A stretch of DNA of 64,000 nucleotides from Oidiodendron maius Zn (lineage: Eukaryota; Ascomycota; Leotiomycetes; Myxotrichaceae), in NCBI GenBank assembly GCA_000827325.1, contig KN832885.1, forward strand, positions 1-64,000, given 5' to 3'. The first letter of the stretch is position 1. Every line of letters begins with the position of its first letter. Both the position numbers and the translations under genes were made by a program. Below the pieces are notes generated by a model. The model saw only the letters and a program-made list of their open reading frames with translations, made no database searches and was not told where the DNA came from. Positions 1 through 10,391 of the stretch are shown here, one piece after another.

Positions 1-1299
1 GGTTAAGGTCTTTATATAGAATATATAGGATATAGTTAAGATACTAGTATAATATACTAGTTATAATAACCCCTAGATTATAGAAGGGAGACTAGTCCTC
101 TCTAAAAGTTCTATAAGAAATAATCTATATTTAAATAAAGTTAAGACTATAATAATACTAATACTCTAGTTATAGTAATCTTTATAGTAACCCTATTATA
201 AACTATAGAATTAAATATATATATATAATAGTATTCTTATAGCTATATATCCTCTTTCTATTAAACTGCTATCTTTACAGATACTTCTGTTTATTATTAC
301 TTCTAAGTCTTATTAAGAATCAATTTGCCTATAATAGCTACCTTATTATTAGAAGTATCATTTGATTTCTTAGTTCAATCTAATAATATAGCAGTAAACG
401 AAGCTAGCCTACTATAAATTAGGCCTAGAAATAACTTCTTTTAATAGTTAAGGGAATACTACTAATTATTTCTCTATTAGTAGAGGGAAACCATCTAGGT
501 AGTTTAATAAAACAATATATCTTTCTTAGATATAATGAAACAAATTAGATAGGACTCTTTATATAGAGTTTTAGAGATATAGAAAAAGTTTTATTAAGCT
601 GTATCTTATATAACTAGCAAGCTAGTAGTTATATATTAGAGGTATTATACTATACTTATATATCTAAAGGTTAAGAATACAAGGACTTCTATACTAGAGA
701 AATACCTTTTATCAGCCTAGTATAGAAGGGAGTTTAGAGATAGCTCTTAATCCTTAATCTCAAGTTTTATATAGATATATCTCTAGCTACTATAAATATT
801 ACTATAAACACTAACCTACTCCTATAGCTAGTATTGACTTTCAATCAATTAGATTTCTATAATCAAATTCTTATAATAATTATTTTAATATAAATCCCTT
901 TCTAATCAGTTAAAAATACCAAATAGAAGAGGCTTGCTTTAATACAAAACCTATAATATCTACTCCTAAATATAACTACTATTTGAAACTGCCTAATAAC
1001 CTAGCTTAAACAAATTAAAGCTATCTTCTTATAAGATATTATTCCTAAAGCTAAAGTCTTATTATTACTTGATTGCTAGTCTAGCTTAATATAGTTATCC
1101 TTTATAGTAATTATAGCCTATTATATTAATAAAGATTAGTATCTATATAAAGAGCTAATTGGTTTTAAAAATTTAATAGATATATATTCTAGAAGCAAGC
1201 TTATTAAAGTTATTAATAATATAGTTATAAAATATCAGCTATAAAGTCAAGTGATCTCTATTATAACTAATAATACAAGTAATAATAGCTCTCTTGTTT

Positions 1300-2650
1300 T
1301 AGAGCTTAATTCTATAATCTATACTACTTTAAAAAAGAAACTAGTTGTATTTAATAATGAAATCTAGTATATTCCCTGCCTTTTATATATTATCTAATTA
1401 GTACTATAGGTATTATTAGAGAAGATCTGGATTTAGCTAAAAAATAAAGTCTTCTTAAGAGACTAGAAAGAGGTATAGCAATTAAGTGATCTTGATTAAA
1501 TTACTACTACTAAAAATAGAGGTATTTTATATACCTTAGCTAAAGTAAGTATTACTATTATTATAGTAATATTTATAGTAATTATATAATATAGCTTTAT
1601 AAACTTGCTATTCTTATTAATTCAAGTGCTTAGTAGAAGTAGTGGTTTAAAAAGCTTTAGATTTAATATAATAAGATTAAACAAAGATCAGCTCTAGTTC
1701 TATAGTTTATTATAGATATTTCAATCTAATAGGATTTAATAGGGCTTATAATGATTTATACCCTCTACCTTTACTATATAATTAATTAGTATATAAAGTC
1801 ATTTAAATATATAACTCTATTTGCCTTATCTGGGTCTAAATAGAAGAAGATTAAGTACTTAGTTGATATTATATAGCCCTTTAATTTCCTTACTATAAAT
1901 ATCAGAAGAACTAAGAGTATTACCCTCCTTTATATATTATTAATATATAATCTTCTCTTTAAGTAGCTTACTGAATCTTAATAGCAGCTTGAAACAAAGC
2001 TTATAACTTCTCTATAGGTAGAGGAGTTAATAGCTAGTATTAATATAGCTAAGGCAAAACTTAATAAGTATTATTATAAAGTTTATACTAATCTTGGAAG
2101 TCTCTATAGGATTAGGGTATTACTAAACCCTAAACTAAAAGTAGAGAGTTTTAATCAGGATTACTATTAGCTTGATTATAATATAAAAGTATAGAATATT
2201 AAGTTTAAACAACAATTATAAAGTCTTTATACTAGAGACTATATATATCAAGACTAATAGAATACTGATTAGCTATAAGTACTTCAATATCAGAATAAAG
2301 ACCCTCTTATAGTATTATTAGATATTAATCAGCTTAGTTATAATATATAGTCAGATAATTCAGAAACAATCAATATAGAAGAAGTATTAGAGTAGCTTAT
2401 AATAAGTAAGTTTTTATAGTAATATTTATAGTAACCTACTATTAGTATATACTAATATAAAATATAGGACTAGATAATAGACTACTACTTGAAGTATAGA
2501 AATCTCTTGAACACTAACTCTCTAGCCTTACTACTATAGCTTAAGACTTACTAGCTATCCTAATAGCTGGTATTAGCATTAAATATATATTTAATTATAT
2601 ATATAATATATACTATTATTAATATAGCCAATTAAAACCTGATACTATTC
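1300..2650 (+). mobile_element. RIP-mutated hAT transposase relic
   Basis: Read across stops, positions about 1369-1440 give IPCLLYII*LVL*VLLEKI, matching the hAT motif IPCLxHVIQLxLxxLLxKI in which Q codons (CAA/CAG) have become TAA/TAG. Soon after comes a segment like RGIPYTLAKV. At about 2031-2160 a frame reads AKAKLNKYYYKVY and then LLNPKLKVESFNQDYY, the conserved 'aKLdkYY...vLnPrlKl.yf..W' block before the dimerisation region. Both lie on the plus strand in the expected order. The stops replacing Q and W are what RIP produces. The element is dead; its ends are not defined. Confidence 0.6.
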
Positions 2651-3348
2651 GAGCGTTAATGCTTATTTATTACTATTAGTAATTAATTTTATATATAGAT
2701 AAGCTTTAAAGTACTCTTAGTCTAACTATTAATATTAATACTATAACAAATAAGGAAATAGAGGCTAAAGTTAAAGAGTATAAGAGGGAATATTAACTAA
2801 AAGCAGCTGAAATTAATAAATAGAATCAAGACTAATTTATAAGCAATACTAAGGAGAATATTCTACCCTAGACTTATAAGATTGAACTATAGAAGGAATT
2901 CCGGGTTAAGGCTAGATATCGAGGCTCTAATCAAGGGGCTATAGGTATATATAATCTTAATTTACCCTTTAGTCTATAAGAGAGTAATAGAAGAAGGTAG
3001 AGAGAGGAGTTTGATAGGACAAATTGGGATATTTCTAGCTCTAAAGAGCCTAAAATACCTTTAATTCATTAATTACTAGATAGAGAGAGTCTTACAGACA
3101 GTATTCTTTAATCTCTTAGGGATTCTAATAGCTTATCCTAAAGAAAACAGTAGCAAATATAGTTAGATTCTCTAATAAAACTACAATTTCTCTACTATAT
3201 AAAGTATAGTAATATTTATAGTAATACTTATTCAATATTAATACCTATACTTAATTTTAAGTAGGGTATAAATCTACTACTCTTATAAATATACTTGCTT
3301 TAGTATTATTACTAATATAATTGACTCTAGTTACACTAATCCTAATTA

Positions 3349-3480
3349 AGGGTAGATATCTAGTAGATACCTACCCTAAAAGGACCTAACCTAACCCAAC
3401 CTAGTAAGTACTTATATAAAGGAGGACTTACTCTATAGGTTAGGTACCTAAGAAACCTACTAGATACCTGACCTAAAGTA
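3349..3480. repeat. Inverted, GGTAGGTACC-like terminal/subterminal repeat region
   Basis: The segment opens with TATCTAGTAGATACCT and closes with CCTACTAGATACCTG, which are approximate inverted copies. Between them are AGGTACC/CCTAACC-type motifs. Fungal hAT elements often carry such subterminal motif clusters, so this may be an end of the hAT relic. That link is inference. Confidence 0.35.
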
Positions 3481-4084
3481 TATAGCCTAAAACAGAATAT
3501 TAATAATAATAATAATATAGTCTTAAAAAGTAAATAGATATTAACTCCTAATACTTGATAGCTATAAATCCTACTATTTAACTAAATTTAAGCTTTTCTA
3601 TTAAGACTATAATATTATTATATTCTATATATCTATTTACTCCTCTTATATATTATAGCTATTTGATATAGGCTGTTTTAGTCTATTAAAAAAGGTATAT
3701 AGTAAGCAAATCAAGGGGTTAATATATAGTAGTTAGACCTATATTATAAAGGAGGATTTCTTTCTAGTATTCTAGATAGTATTCTAAAAGTTAATAACTA
3801 TATAAAATATCTAGAGAGGCTTTAGAGAGACTAGAATTATACCTTTTAGCCTTTAGTAAGTACTAGATACCCTCTCTCTTTATATAAAAACACTAACTCC
3901 TTTAAACTTATATTCTAGTATAGCCTAAATCTAGAATCTTATAACCTTAAAGAATATAACTAATACTTTATAATAGTCTACCTTTATTAAAACCTAAATT
4001 AATTGCTATTAGAATAGCTCTCTAATATAGACTATTAATACTATAGACTAATTTACTAAGGGTTTAGTAGCAATTATATATAAG

Positions 4085-4360
4085 GTAGCTTTATTATAAT
4101 CCTGAATTACTAAGCTTAAAGAGACAAACAAGAGGCTTAGTAAGTATTATAGACTAAAAAAAACCAGACTATAAAAAGGAAGATTACTTTCTATATAGGA
4201 GGTAGAGGACTTAGTAGCTTAAACTAATATAGATAGCTAGTAGAGTAATAAAATAGATAGTAGTAGTAGTTAGGACTAAGAGGTATAATTATATATTTAG
4301 TATTATAGTAAGTGTAATAAGGTAGAGTATAATATATATACTTGTTAAAGGTAATATAGG
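4085..4360 (+). mobile_element. RIP-mutated Fot1/pogo transposase C-terminal relic
   Basis: The plus strand reads, with stops, a peptide containing KLKETNKRLSKYYRLKKTRL, then LLSI*EVEDLVA, then YSKCNKVEYNIYTC at about 4306-4350. Fungal Fot1/pogo DDE transposases end in a leucine-rich coiled segment, a basic KKxRLQ-G-LSIQE stretch, and a zinc knuckle CxxCxxxGHNxxTC. The relic keeps the order. Its changes (first C to Y, G to E, H to Y) are all C-to-T or G-to-A, as RIP predicts. The catalytic domain upstream is not recognisable. Confidence 0.5.
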
Positions 4361-4629
4361 CTTTTAAAGAAGGAGAAATATATAGTAGGAATTGATTTCA
4401 AGGTATTATAGTTGAATAATAATTAATTTTAATAATAAGGTTACTGAAAAACTTACGACTCGCTTGTATTTACAACTCGCTATATATGCACGTTATATAA
4501 TATTGAATAACATGACAATATAGTTAACAACATCACGTGATCTAAATGGCCACGCATGCCATGGCAAGCGAAGCGAGCTGATTTCATCCTAGTTTAGAAC
4601 ACAACAGAGAAGATCAGCCCAATTATAGC

Positions 4630-6207
4630 ATGAACCTAGCCATGGCCTCTTGCTGCCTAGATTCTCACTCATTGCCAATCACGGACAGAAATTCAAATCC
4701 ACTGACTGATCTACCTACTGAGATCATCCGTGGCGTGTGCTCTTGCCTTCCTAATCGTGACATAAAAAATCTACGATTATCGTGTCAATCTCTATATACA
4801 GCTACCCGTCTACGATTTGATCGAGTCTTTCTTTCTACCCAACGTCGTGATATAGACGTCTTCCTAACAATCGCTGATCACGAGACTTTCCGTCAGGACG
4901 TTATTGAGATTATCTGGGATGATTCTACATACTTTGGAAAACAAACCCCGATTCGGGGGCATCTAGAATATAACGATGTTGAACTCGAAAACAGCTGTCC
5001 ATTGTGGTACCTAAAGGAGTGCCAGGGCAATATCAGGATGCTCCAGGAACGTGACAGCAACAAAATCGACTCACCTGATCGCACTGCACGGGCCTGCCAG
5101 GCTATGGCACAACTACCACTTTCTACATCATGGAACTACTACCAGCAGCTAGTTAGCCTACAACAAGAGGCATTGACTAGAGGCGATGATGTTTCAGCTT
5201 TACGTCACGGGTTAGCCTGCTTCTCTGCACTGCGAAGAATTACAATCACGCCTGCATCACATGGATTTCTCTATTCTCCGCTATATGAAACACCTACTAT
5301 CCGTGCCTTTCCGTATGGCTTCAACTACCCGATCCCACGTGGCTGGCCGGTAGCAGGTGAGACATTATGGAGGATGCCAGAGATGCCACCATGGACCAAG
5401 GTTGACCAGGAAGCTGAGCGAGAGCGTTGGCATGGTTTTCGCACTGTGCTACATGTTCTTGCACAATCACCAGATCATCAAGTCTCTGAACTAGTGCTCG
5501 ACGCCCATGTCTTAGCAACAGGACTCAACTGCCGCCTTTTTGAGGAGTCCTGTGGTGAACACCATGATTTAATGGCCCTAGTCCGCCGGCCAGGCTTCCG
5601 CCATCTTAGCCTTGCCCTCGCTGTCGACGGCCAGCAACACCTGAACTGGCCAGCCTTCAAGAGCGCCTATCTCCACCAGATCCTGAGTGAGACTAGTGTT
5701 GACCTAGAGTACTTTAGCCTTAGTACTAATTTAGGTGCTGATATGAACATGCGATTCGGATCTATGTCAGACTTTATACCACTCCGTACTCTCCTCCCTG
5801 TTAACCAGTGGCCATGTCTATGTCATTTCGGTCTGCGTGGCTTCCTCGTGACACAGGCAGATTTACTAGCACTACTAGCAGCACTCCCTATCACACTACG
5901 CTCAGTTGAGCTCAGTGAAATATACTTTATGAGGAAAAAAGATTCCTGGCAGGGCCTTCTTAACGATATGCGCGACCAGCTCGACTGGCGTAACCGTACT
6001 GAAGGGCGACCACGTGTATCTGTATACGTGGAGGGTCACGATGGACTACCTTGCGGGTTAGTCTGGGTCGACAAGGAGGTTAATGCGTTCCTTTATGGCG
6101 ATGGGCCTAACCCATTCGGTCTAGATCTTGGCCATGAGGTTCTACTAGGTGGTGCAGGAATAGTCCGCGACCCATTTAATGCCCCTTTTTATCTGCCCTA
6201 TGTTTGA
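4630..6207 (+). CDS. F-box domain protein
   Basis: Single-exon gene of 525 aa. Residues about 25-75 form an F-box (LTDLPTEIIRGVCSCLP, then NLRLSCQSLYTATRLRFDRV), which in fungi binds Skp1 so that the remainder can recruit substrates to an SCF ubiquitin ligase. The rest (about 76-525) resembles the variable, weakly repeated C-terminal part of ascomycete F-box proteins; its substrate cannot be predicted. The first ATG, 8 bases after an AT-rich leader, is taken as start. The gene is intact and normal in composition although it starts only about 190 bp from the RIP block, so it may be sensitive to heterochromatin spreading (inference). Confidence 0.85.
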   Translation: MNLAMASCCLDSHSLPITDRNSNPLTDLPTEIIRGVCSCLPNRDIKNLRLSCQSLYTATRLRFDRVFLSTQRRDIDVFLTIADHETFRQDVIEIIWDDSTYFGKQTPIRGHLEYNDVELENSCPLWYLKECQGNIRMLQERDSNKIDSPDRTARACQAMAQLPLSTSWNYYQQLVSLQQEALTRGDDVSALRHGLACFSALRRITITPASHGFLYSPLYETPTIRAFPYGFNYPIPRGWPVAGETLWRMPEMPPWTKVDQEAERERWHGFRTVLHVLAQSPDHQVSELVLDAHVLATGLNCRLFEESCGEHHDLMALVRRPGFRHLSLALAVDGQQHLNWPAFKSAYLHQILSETSVDLEYFSLSTNLGADMNMRFGSMSDFIPLRTLLPVNQWPCLCHFGLRGFLVTQADLLALLAALPITLRSVELSEIYFMRKKDSWQGLLNDMRDQLDWRNRTEGRPRVSVYVEGHDGLPCGLVWVDKEVNAFLYGDGPNPFGLDLGHEVLLGGAGIVRDPFNAPFYLPYV

Positions 6208-6545
6208 TAGATCTATATCTACTATTCAGACGATTGTCGGACCGTCAAGGTTTGGGGGTTTTGATTTGTTATATTGAAGCTGCGCCATCACATAGTACGA
6301 AATACAAGGGATTCGGCCCTTGAATACAAAATTAGAGACATTAGCTCCAGTGGAGTGCTTCCAGTCAGTCACTAATGACAGGACCAATGTATCCAACAGT
6401 GACACGGCCGTAATCACTTCGGTATTCCAGCCCAAAATTACCACTACCATAATACTATATAACGTACAAAATTCCAAATCTAATACCTTACAATAAACCG
6501 TGATACTGCAGTATTACAGCGTACACGGTTTAACCACCTAACTAG
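6208..6545. other. Intergenic, contains a 39-bp palindrome
   Basis: No gene seen. At 6494-6532, TAAACCGTG and CACGGTTTA form a 9-bp inverted repeat around a second perfect palindrome, ATACTGCAGTAT (6503-6514). It lies next to the 3' side of the hAT relic and could be an element end or a cruciform-prone site. Confidence 0.5.
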
Positions 6546-7065
6546 CTAACTAGTCACCTGATCTAACCTTAATTCAACATCGTCACTATTATTAACCTGT
6601 ATATTCTGTATTTTCCTCCATGACTTAAGGCACTCAATAGCCTCTATAGTATCCCCATAGAGCCTATTACAGCGATCTGAAATAGTGATACTTGATGATG
6701 AAAATAGGCGTTTAGGTGCAGCTAACATAGCTAGAATCGTCAGTATATCAAGTGCCATCCCTAGATAAATTTGGACATAGTCGTTGCTAACGCTCTTCGA
6801 ACCACCAGGAGCATGTCCCCCCCCTTTATATGATCATGTGGGACTAGAGGCTCTCAAATATATCGAAAATATTCATCAACATAGTCGGATCTTCTACCTG
6901 ATTTTTGCTGTTTCCAAGTCGTAAAAGCATTTAGAGATTGCTTCGGCTATTGGATTACCTCCTCCATTTGAGTAAAAGTAGGATTATTAGGGAGATATTT
7001 CTTCCATAGCTTTGCAACTAGGGCCTTAGCATCTGGAATCCACTCTGGCTGCCAGGTTAAGGTTA
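6546..7065 (-). mobile_element. hAT transposase C-terminal relic
   Basis: On the minus strand 6758-6546 encodes MALDILTILAMLAAPKRLFS, then TISDRCNRLYGDTIEAIECL: the hAT dimerisation motif (LDILTIPAMSAxPERxFS...TISxxRxxLxxxxIExxECLKSW). Upstream, 7065-6850 reads TWQPEWIPDAKALVAKLW and KQSLNAFTTWKQQKSGRRSD, the usual hAT segment before it, with two in-frame stops and a length change. It is therefore a non-functional fragment. It is far less AT-shifted than the relic at 1-4440, suggesting a younger insertion or one that escaped heavy RIP. Confidence 0.75.
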
Positions 7066-7330
7066 TATATGTTACGAACACAAACCAGGGGCCTGAGGCT
7101 CGGTGGGTATTGGTCCACACAGAGAACCCCTGGGATGACCCACCAAAGAAGACAAATCGCTGTGGAACGACGAGCTGAAGATTCTCCAGGCGTCGGATGC
7201 CGTAACGAGTATCGTCCGCATTAATGAAAACCCCCCGAACGCGGAGTCCACCATGAAGGGCTCGTGCTAGAATTGAGTCGCGAGCTGGGGAGTTTAGGGT
7301 GTATGGCGCTGGCGAAGTGGTCCTAGAGCT
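7066..7330 (-). other. Unrecognised coding-like fragment
   Basis: The minus strand has an open stretch containing GVFINADDTRYGIRRLENLQ and then VVPQRFVFFGGSSQGFSVW, running in frame into the hAT relic. It looks protein-like but I cannot name the family, and there is no convincing start or stop. It may be the remains of a gene into which the hAT element inserted. Confidence 0.25.
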
Positions 7331-7415
7331 TCTTGGGTCTTGGAAATGGTATAGTTTAAGTTGGACGTTATGTTTTAGTTAGGATCCATTAATCGATAGA
7401 CATTGTGATTATTCT

Positions 7416-8333
7416 CTATACTTTCTTGACTATAGACAATAACGGGACTAACTCAGGATGGCCCTGCTCCTTAGCAAGCTCTGCCGGCGTGCGTCCTAAT
7501 GTATCTCGAACCTCTGGGTCCGCACCCTTCTCTAGCAAAAATTTCACCATGTTCTCACGCCCATATCGAGCTGCGTTGTGTAGCGGGGTGCCTGCGCCAC
7601 GTTCAGCATGAAAGGAGAACCGCTCCGAGCCAGTATATTCGATCACGTTGATGTCTGTCCCTGCCTCCAGCAGGTACTCAACGACCTGGCGGCGCCCGGA
7701 CTTGGGCGAGCGGGCAGCCATGTGCAAGGCATTGGTACAGTTGATCGTTCCGCCATGCTGGAGGAGCTGCTCAATGACGTTGGGAGAGGAGATCGCCCCG
7801 GCAAGATCGAGACCGGTTACTGAACGGTCCCCTGGGGCGTTAGGGGACGCGCCGTGGGCCAGGAACCACGTAAGGAGGTCCTGATCATTAAGGACAGAAC
7901 TAAATATCACGTATAGTTTATCAACATCTATCTATCTCATAAGGGAGATAGGTGGAGAGTAAGAGAGAATATGTAATAAAATTAGGGAGACTAACCCCAT
8001 AAGTAAGCCGGGGCCTTTACCTAGGCCTATGTGCTGATTTATGTCCCAGCCATGGTCCAGATAGACTTGGAGAACATCTGTGGCCTTTGATCTGACAGCG
8101 TTACTAAGGGCCTCCATATTGATATATAGGCCTTGCTCAAGGAGATAGGAGACAGCCAGGGCCTGTTTGTTAGATGCGGCGCTGTAGAGTGCTGACTGTA
8201 GGCCACGTAGAGAACCATTACCTCGGGCCTTCCATTGCTCAAGCACGGCTTTCGCTCGTTCTAAATCGCCCCTGCTGCTCGCTTCAGAGAGTTGTTCGAC
8301 TAGCGATATGTCTTCAGGGTCGTCGTTCCGCAT
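7416..8333 (-). CDS. Ankyrin-repeat protein, two exons
   Basis: Exons 8333-7996 and 7899-7416, intron 7995-7900 (GTTAGT...TTTAG, 96 nt); the joined frame gives 273 aa. The protein is almost entirely ankyrin-like helices: LVEQLSEASSRGDLERAKAV near residue 15, a WFLAHGASPNAP repeat near 125, TNALHMAARSPKSGRRQVVE near 170 and a strong TPLHNAARYGRENMVKFLLE repeat near 220. No second domain is present, so it is a stand-alone scaffold of unknown partner. The ATG at 8333 is preferred to an upstream in-frame one at 8354 because it begins MRNDDPEDISL without an odd hydrophobic leader. The intron call restores the repeat spacing. Confidence 0.75.
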
Positions 8334-8874
8334 TATGAAGGTTGTGTTGATCAAGATGCTTGTCTACAGCACGAAGTAGAACGCAAATTAATCGTCGGCT
8401 CGCCTCGCATGGCTGCTTATTGCCCAAGCGAATCCGAATAGAGTGGGGCTACCCTCCCTAAGTCTGCATTGTTGCCGGCTCATATAATTCCAGTTCCCTC
8501 TATGCCTTTGCTAGCTCTAATTTCTCTTCTGAAATGAACGGCAAATGTTTTGTTCCGGTAGCGAAAGTTGGTATGCCCAGCAAATTTGCAGAAAACTCCA
8601 AAATGGCGAAAAAACGATGGAGTGGACGGAGAAAGAGATGGGTGGTAAGAGACTCTTACATGATTAGTGGCTCAAGACTTTGTAGTTAAGTTTATTGCCG
8701 TTCCTCTATACATAGACTAGGTTTTTGCTCAGGAGCTATGTGTTTAAGCCCCCTTTTATTCGCCAGCCTCTTATATACATGAAAAAGGCGCAAGAGAAAC
8801 AGCCATGCATTCATGTAGCGTGCAAAAAAACCAATGAAATTGATCTCCTCGGCACCTCTTTTCCATCCAAATTC
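8334..8874. other. Intergenic, nothing recognised
   Basis: Contains the 5' flank of the ankyrin gene and the 3' flank of the GH99-like pseudogene. A 71-codon plus-strand ORF at 8725-8940 is antisense to the pseudogene's last exon and is not believed. Confidence 0.5.
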
Positions 8875-10391
8875 TCACTGCTTAGAGTGGAAGGTCGCAG
8901 CGAGCTGTCCACCAAGCTCGAGGTAGTGACTGGCATCTGAAAAATCGTTGTCGATACCAACAAATACTTTGTTCGTGGGAAGCTGGTCGACTTTAAGGCA
9001 CGCGTAAGAACCAGTACCTGTTTGATGCCGTTTTAGTCCGGGTAGGCTTGGGGTAGGATGTCTTAAATATTCAGGAGCTCATGAAACTTACCCTCGTTAA
9101 CCTCGTCAAAATATAGCTGTAAAAATAAACATCGGGTCCAGGCTGATCACGTTTGTGGTTTGCGCTTCGTAGAACGTGCCGTTGTACCAAGGGAAATAGT
9201 CCAAGTCGGCTGGATTGTTGCCGCCATTCAGGTGGTCGGCTGAGGTACCAGGCCAGATAACGGGGGCATAGTCTATCCCGAGTGGAGTGAGGAGCCTGGT
9301 AACCAGATGTGTTAGCTCGCTGCAGGGTTGTGAGTGAAGAAGGGGGCTAACTTACTGCATGTCAGACTTCTGTGTGTTGAAGTAATTCGAGTAGCTGCTA
9401 TGTGAGTATGCATCTACGGTCCACGGGCTAATAAGGTTTGCAGCCTTCATGACAGGTCCCCAGTTGGCGTCCGAGAGAAGACTGGCCCAGTTGGTCGGCG
9501 GGCCAATTCCAAAGTAAGCGCCGGCGCCTTTCATCCCATTGACGATGTTCAGGGCATCAAGGGCAGTCAGCGCCCTGTCCGTGTACTCAATGCCAAAGGC
9601 CATTACCACTGGTTTATTATCCTGGTGAATGTATGCGGATGAGCTAGTGTATGGCTTGATGTTGGTTTTGTAGTCGTTTGTTACCTGGTAGGCCACGCTG
9701 CCTAGCGATGAGTTGCTGCCCGAGACGTCGTACTCCACCACAAAGACAAGGCCGTACTTCTCAGCTGCTGCCTGGACCTGATCGAGAATCTACATAACAT
9801 CAGCCCTCGCAGTTCTGATGATGACAAGCCGTGCAATGGCACTTCTAGACTTACCGTGATAAAGGTATCGTCTGTGAAAGAGCTGAGAAACCGCTGCACT
9901 AAGATGCCGTCAACGCCAACCTGCTGCATCCACTTGAAGTGCAAGTCTACGACACTTTCGCAGGTGTTATCGTAGAGTTGGGCCGTAGCCCCGCTGGGCA
10001 GTACGAAGCCAGTGTCGAAGAGGCAGTCCGCGGGGTACTCGCTCACGTCCGGAAAGAAGTCGATCTCCACTGTGGCGTCGTTAGACTAGGCTCGGTGCAA
10101 CATGGTACGGTACATAAGTAGTTGCCCTACAAGATCGGGTATTACAAAAGAAAAGGAGGCGGCGCCTCCTCTGGGGTAATGCATACCGTCGCCGGGTCCT
10201 GGGCTTGTAGGCGCCCAGTGGTTGTTAATGCCGTCGCCTGGCTTGCGGAACTAGCCCTGATAGCCATACAGCCACTTTCCCTTGAGCGTCGAAGTGTCGA
10301 CGGCTGTTGTGGCTCGGGGATACTCTTCCCTGAGAGGCATTGCGGCCACAGCCGCTGCGAGCAAGAGTAATGATGGGGCAATGACATGCAC
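8875..10391 (-). pseudogene. Secreted GH99/GH71-like glycoside hydrolase, disrupted
   Basis: Five exons can be read on the minus strand: 10391-10187, 10069-9855, 9789-9356, 9295-9092 and 9017-8875. All introns are GT-AG and 60-117 nt. The product has a signal-peptide-like start (APSLLLLAAAVAAMP) and then family blocks: GYQG-FRKPGDG, DFFPDVSEYPADCLFDTGF, WMQQVGVDGILVQRF, WTVDAYSHSSYSNYF, WPGTSADHLN, FIFTAIF and FVGIDNDFSDASHYLELG. This fits the fungal xylosidase/endo-mannosidase-like (GH99-like) group, acting outside the cell on glycans. Three lesions: GTG instead of ATG at 10391; TAG at 10253-10251 where the family has Trp (TGG to TAG, a CpA-to-TpA change on the other strand); and an extra T in the T-run near 9108, which shifts frame just before the last intron. 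Family assignment is from remembered motifs. Confidence 0.75.

Larger units (their letters stand above)
1..4440. mobile_element. AT-rich RIP-degraded repeat block
   Basis: The sequence is extremely rich in A, T and TpA, with TAG/TAA stops in every frame and no open reading frame, and it switches abruptly to normal composition near 4440. This is the usual appearance of fungal repeats mutated by RIP (CpA to TpA on both strands). Recognisable protein relics inside are a hAT transposase (about 1300-2650) and a Fot1/pogo transposase tail (about 4085-4360), annotated separately. The rest (1-1300, 2650-4085) holds no protein I can name. A less degraded stretch at about 2750-3060 encodes a charged peptide interrupted by stops. 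The RIP call is inferred from composition; a dinucleotide index would confirm it. Confidence 0.75.

Noticed and set aside
1-4440. Centromere-like AT-rich DNA
   Set aside because: The block is short, contains readable transposase relics and returns to gene-rich DNA at once; RIPed transposons explain it.
8725-8940. 71-codon plus ORF
   Set aside because: Antisense to the last exon of the GH99-like pseudogene.
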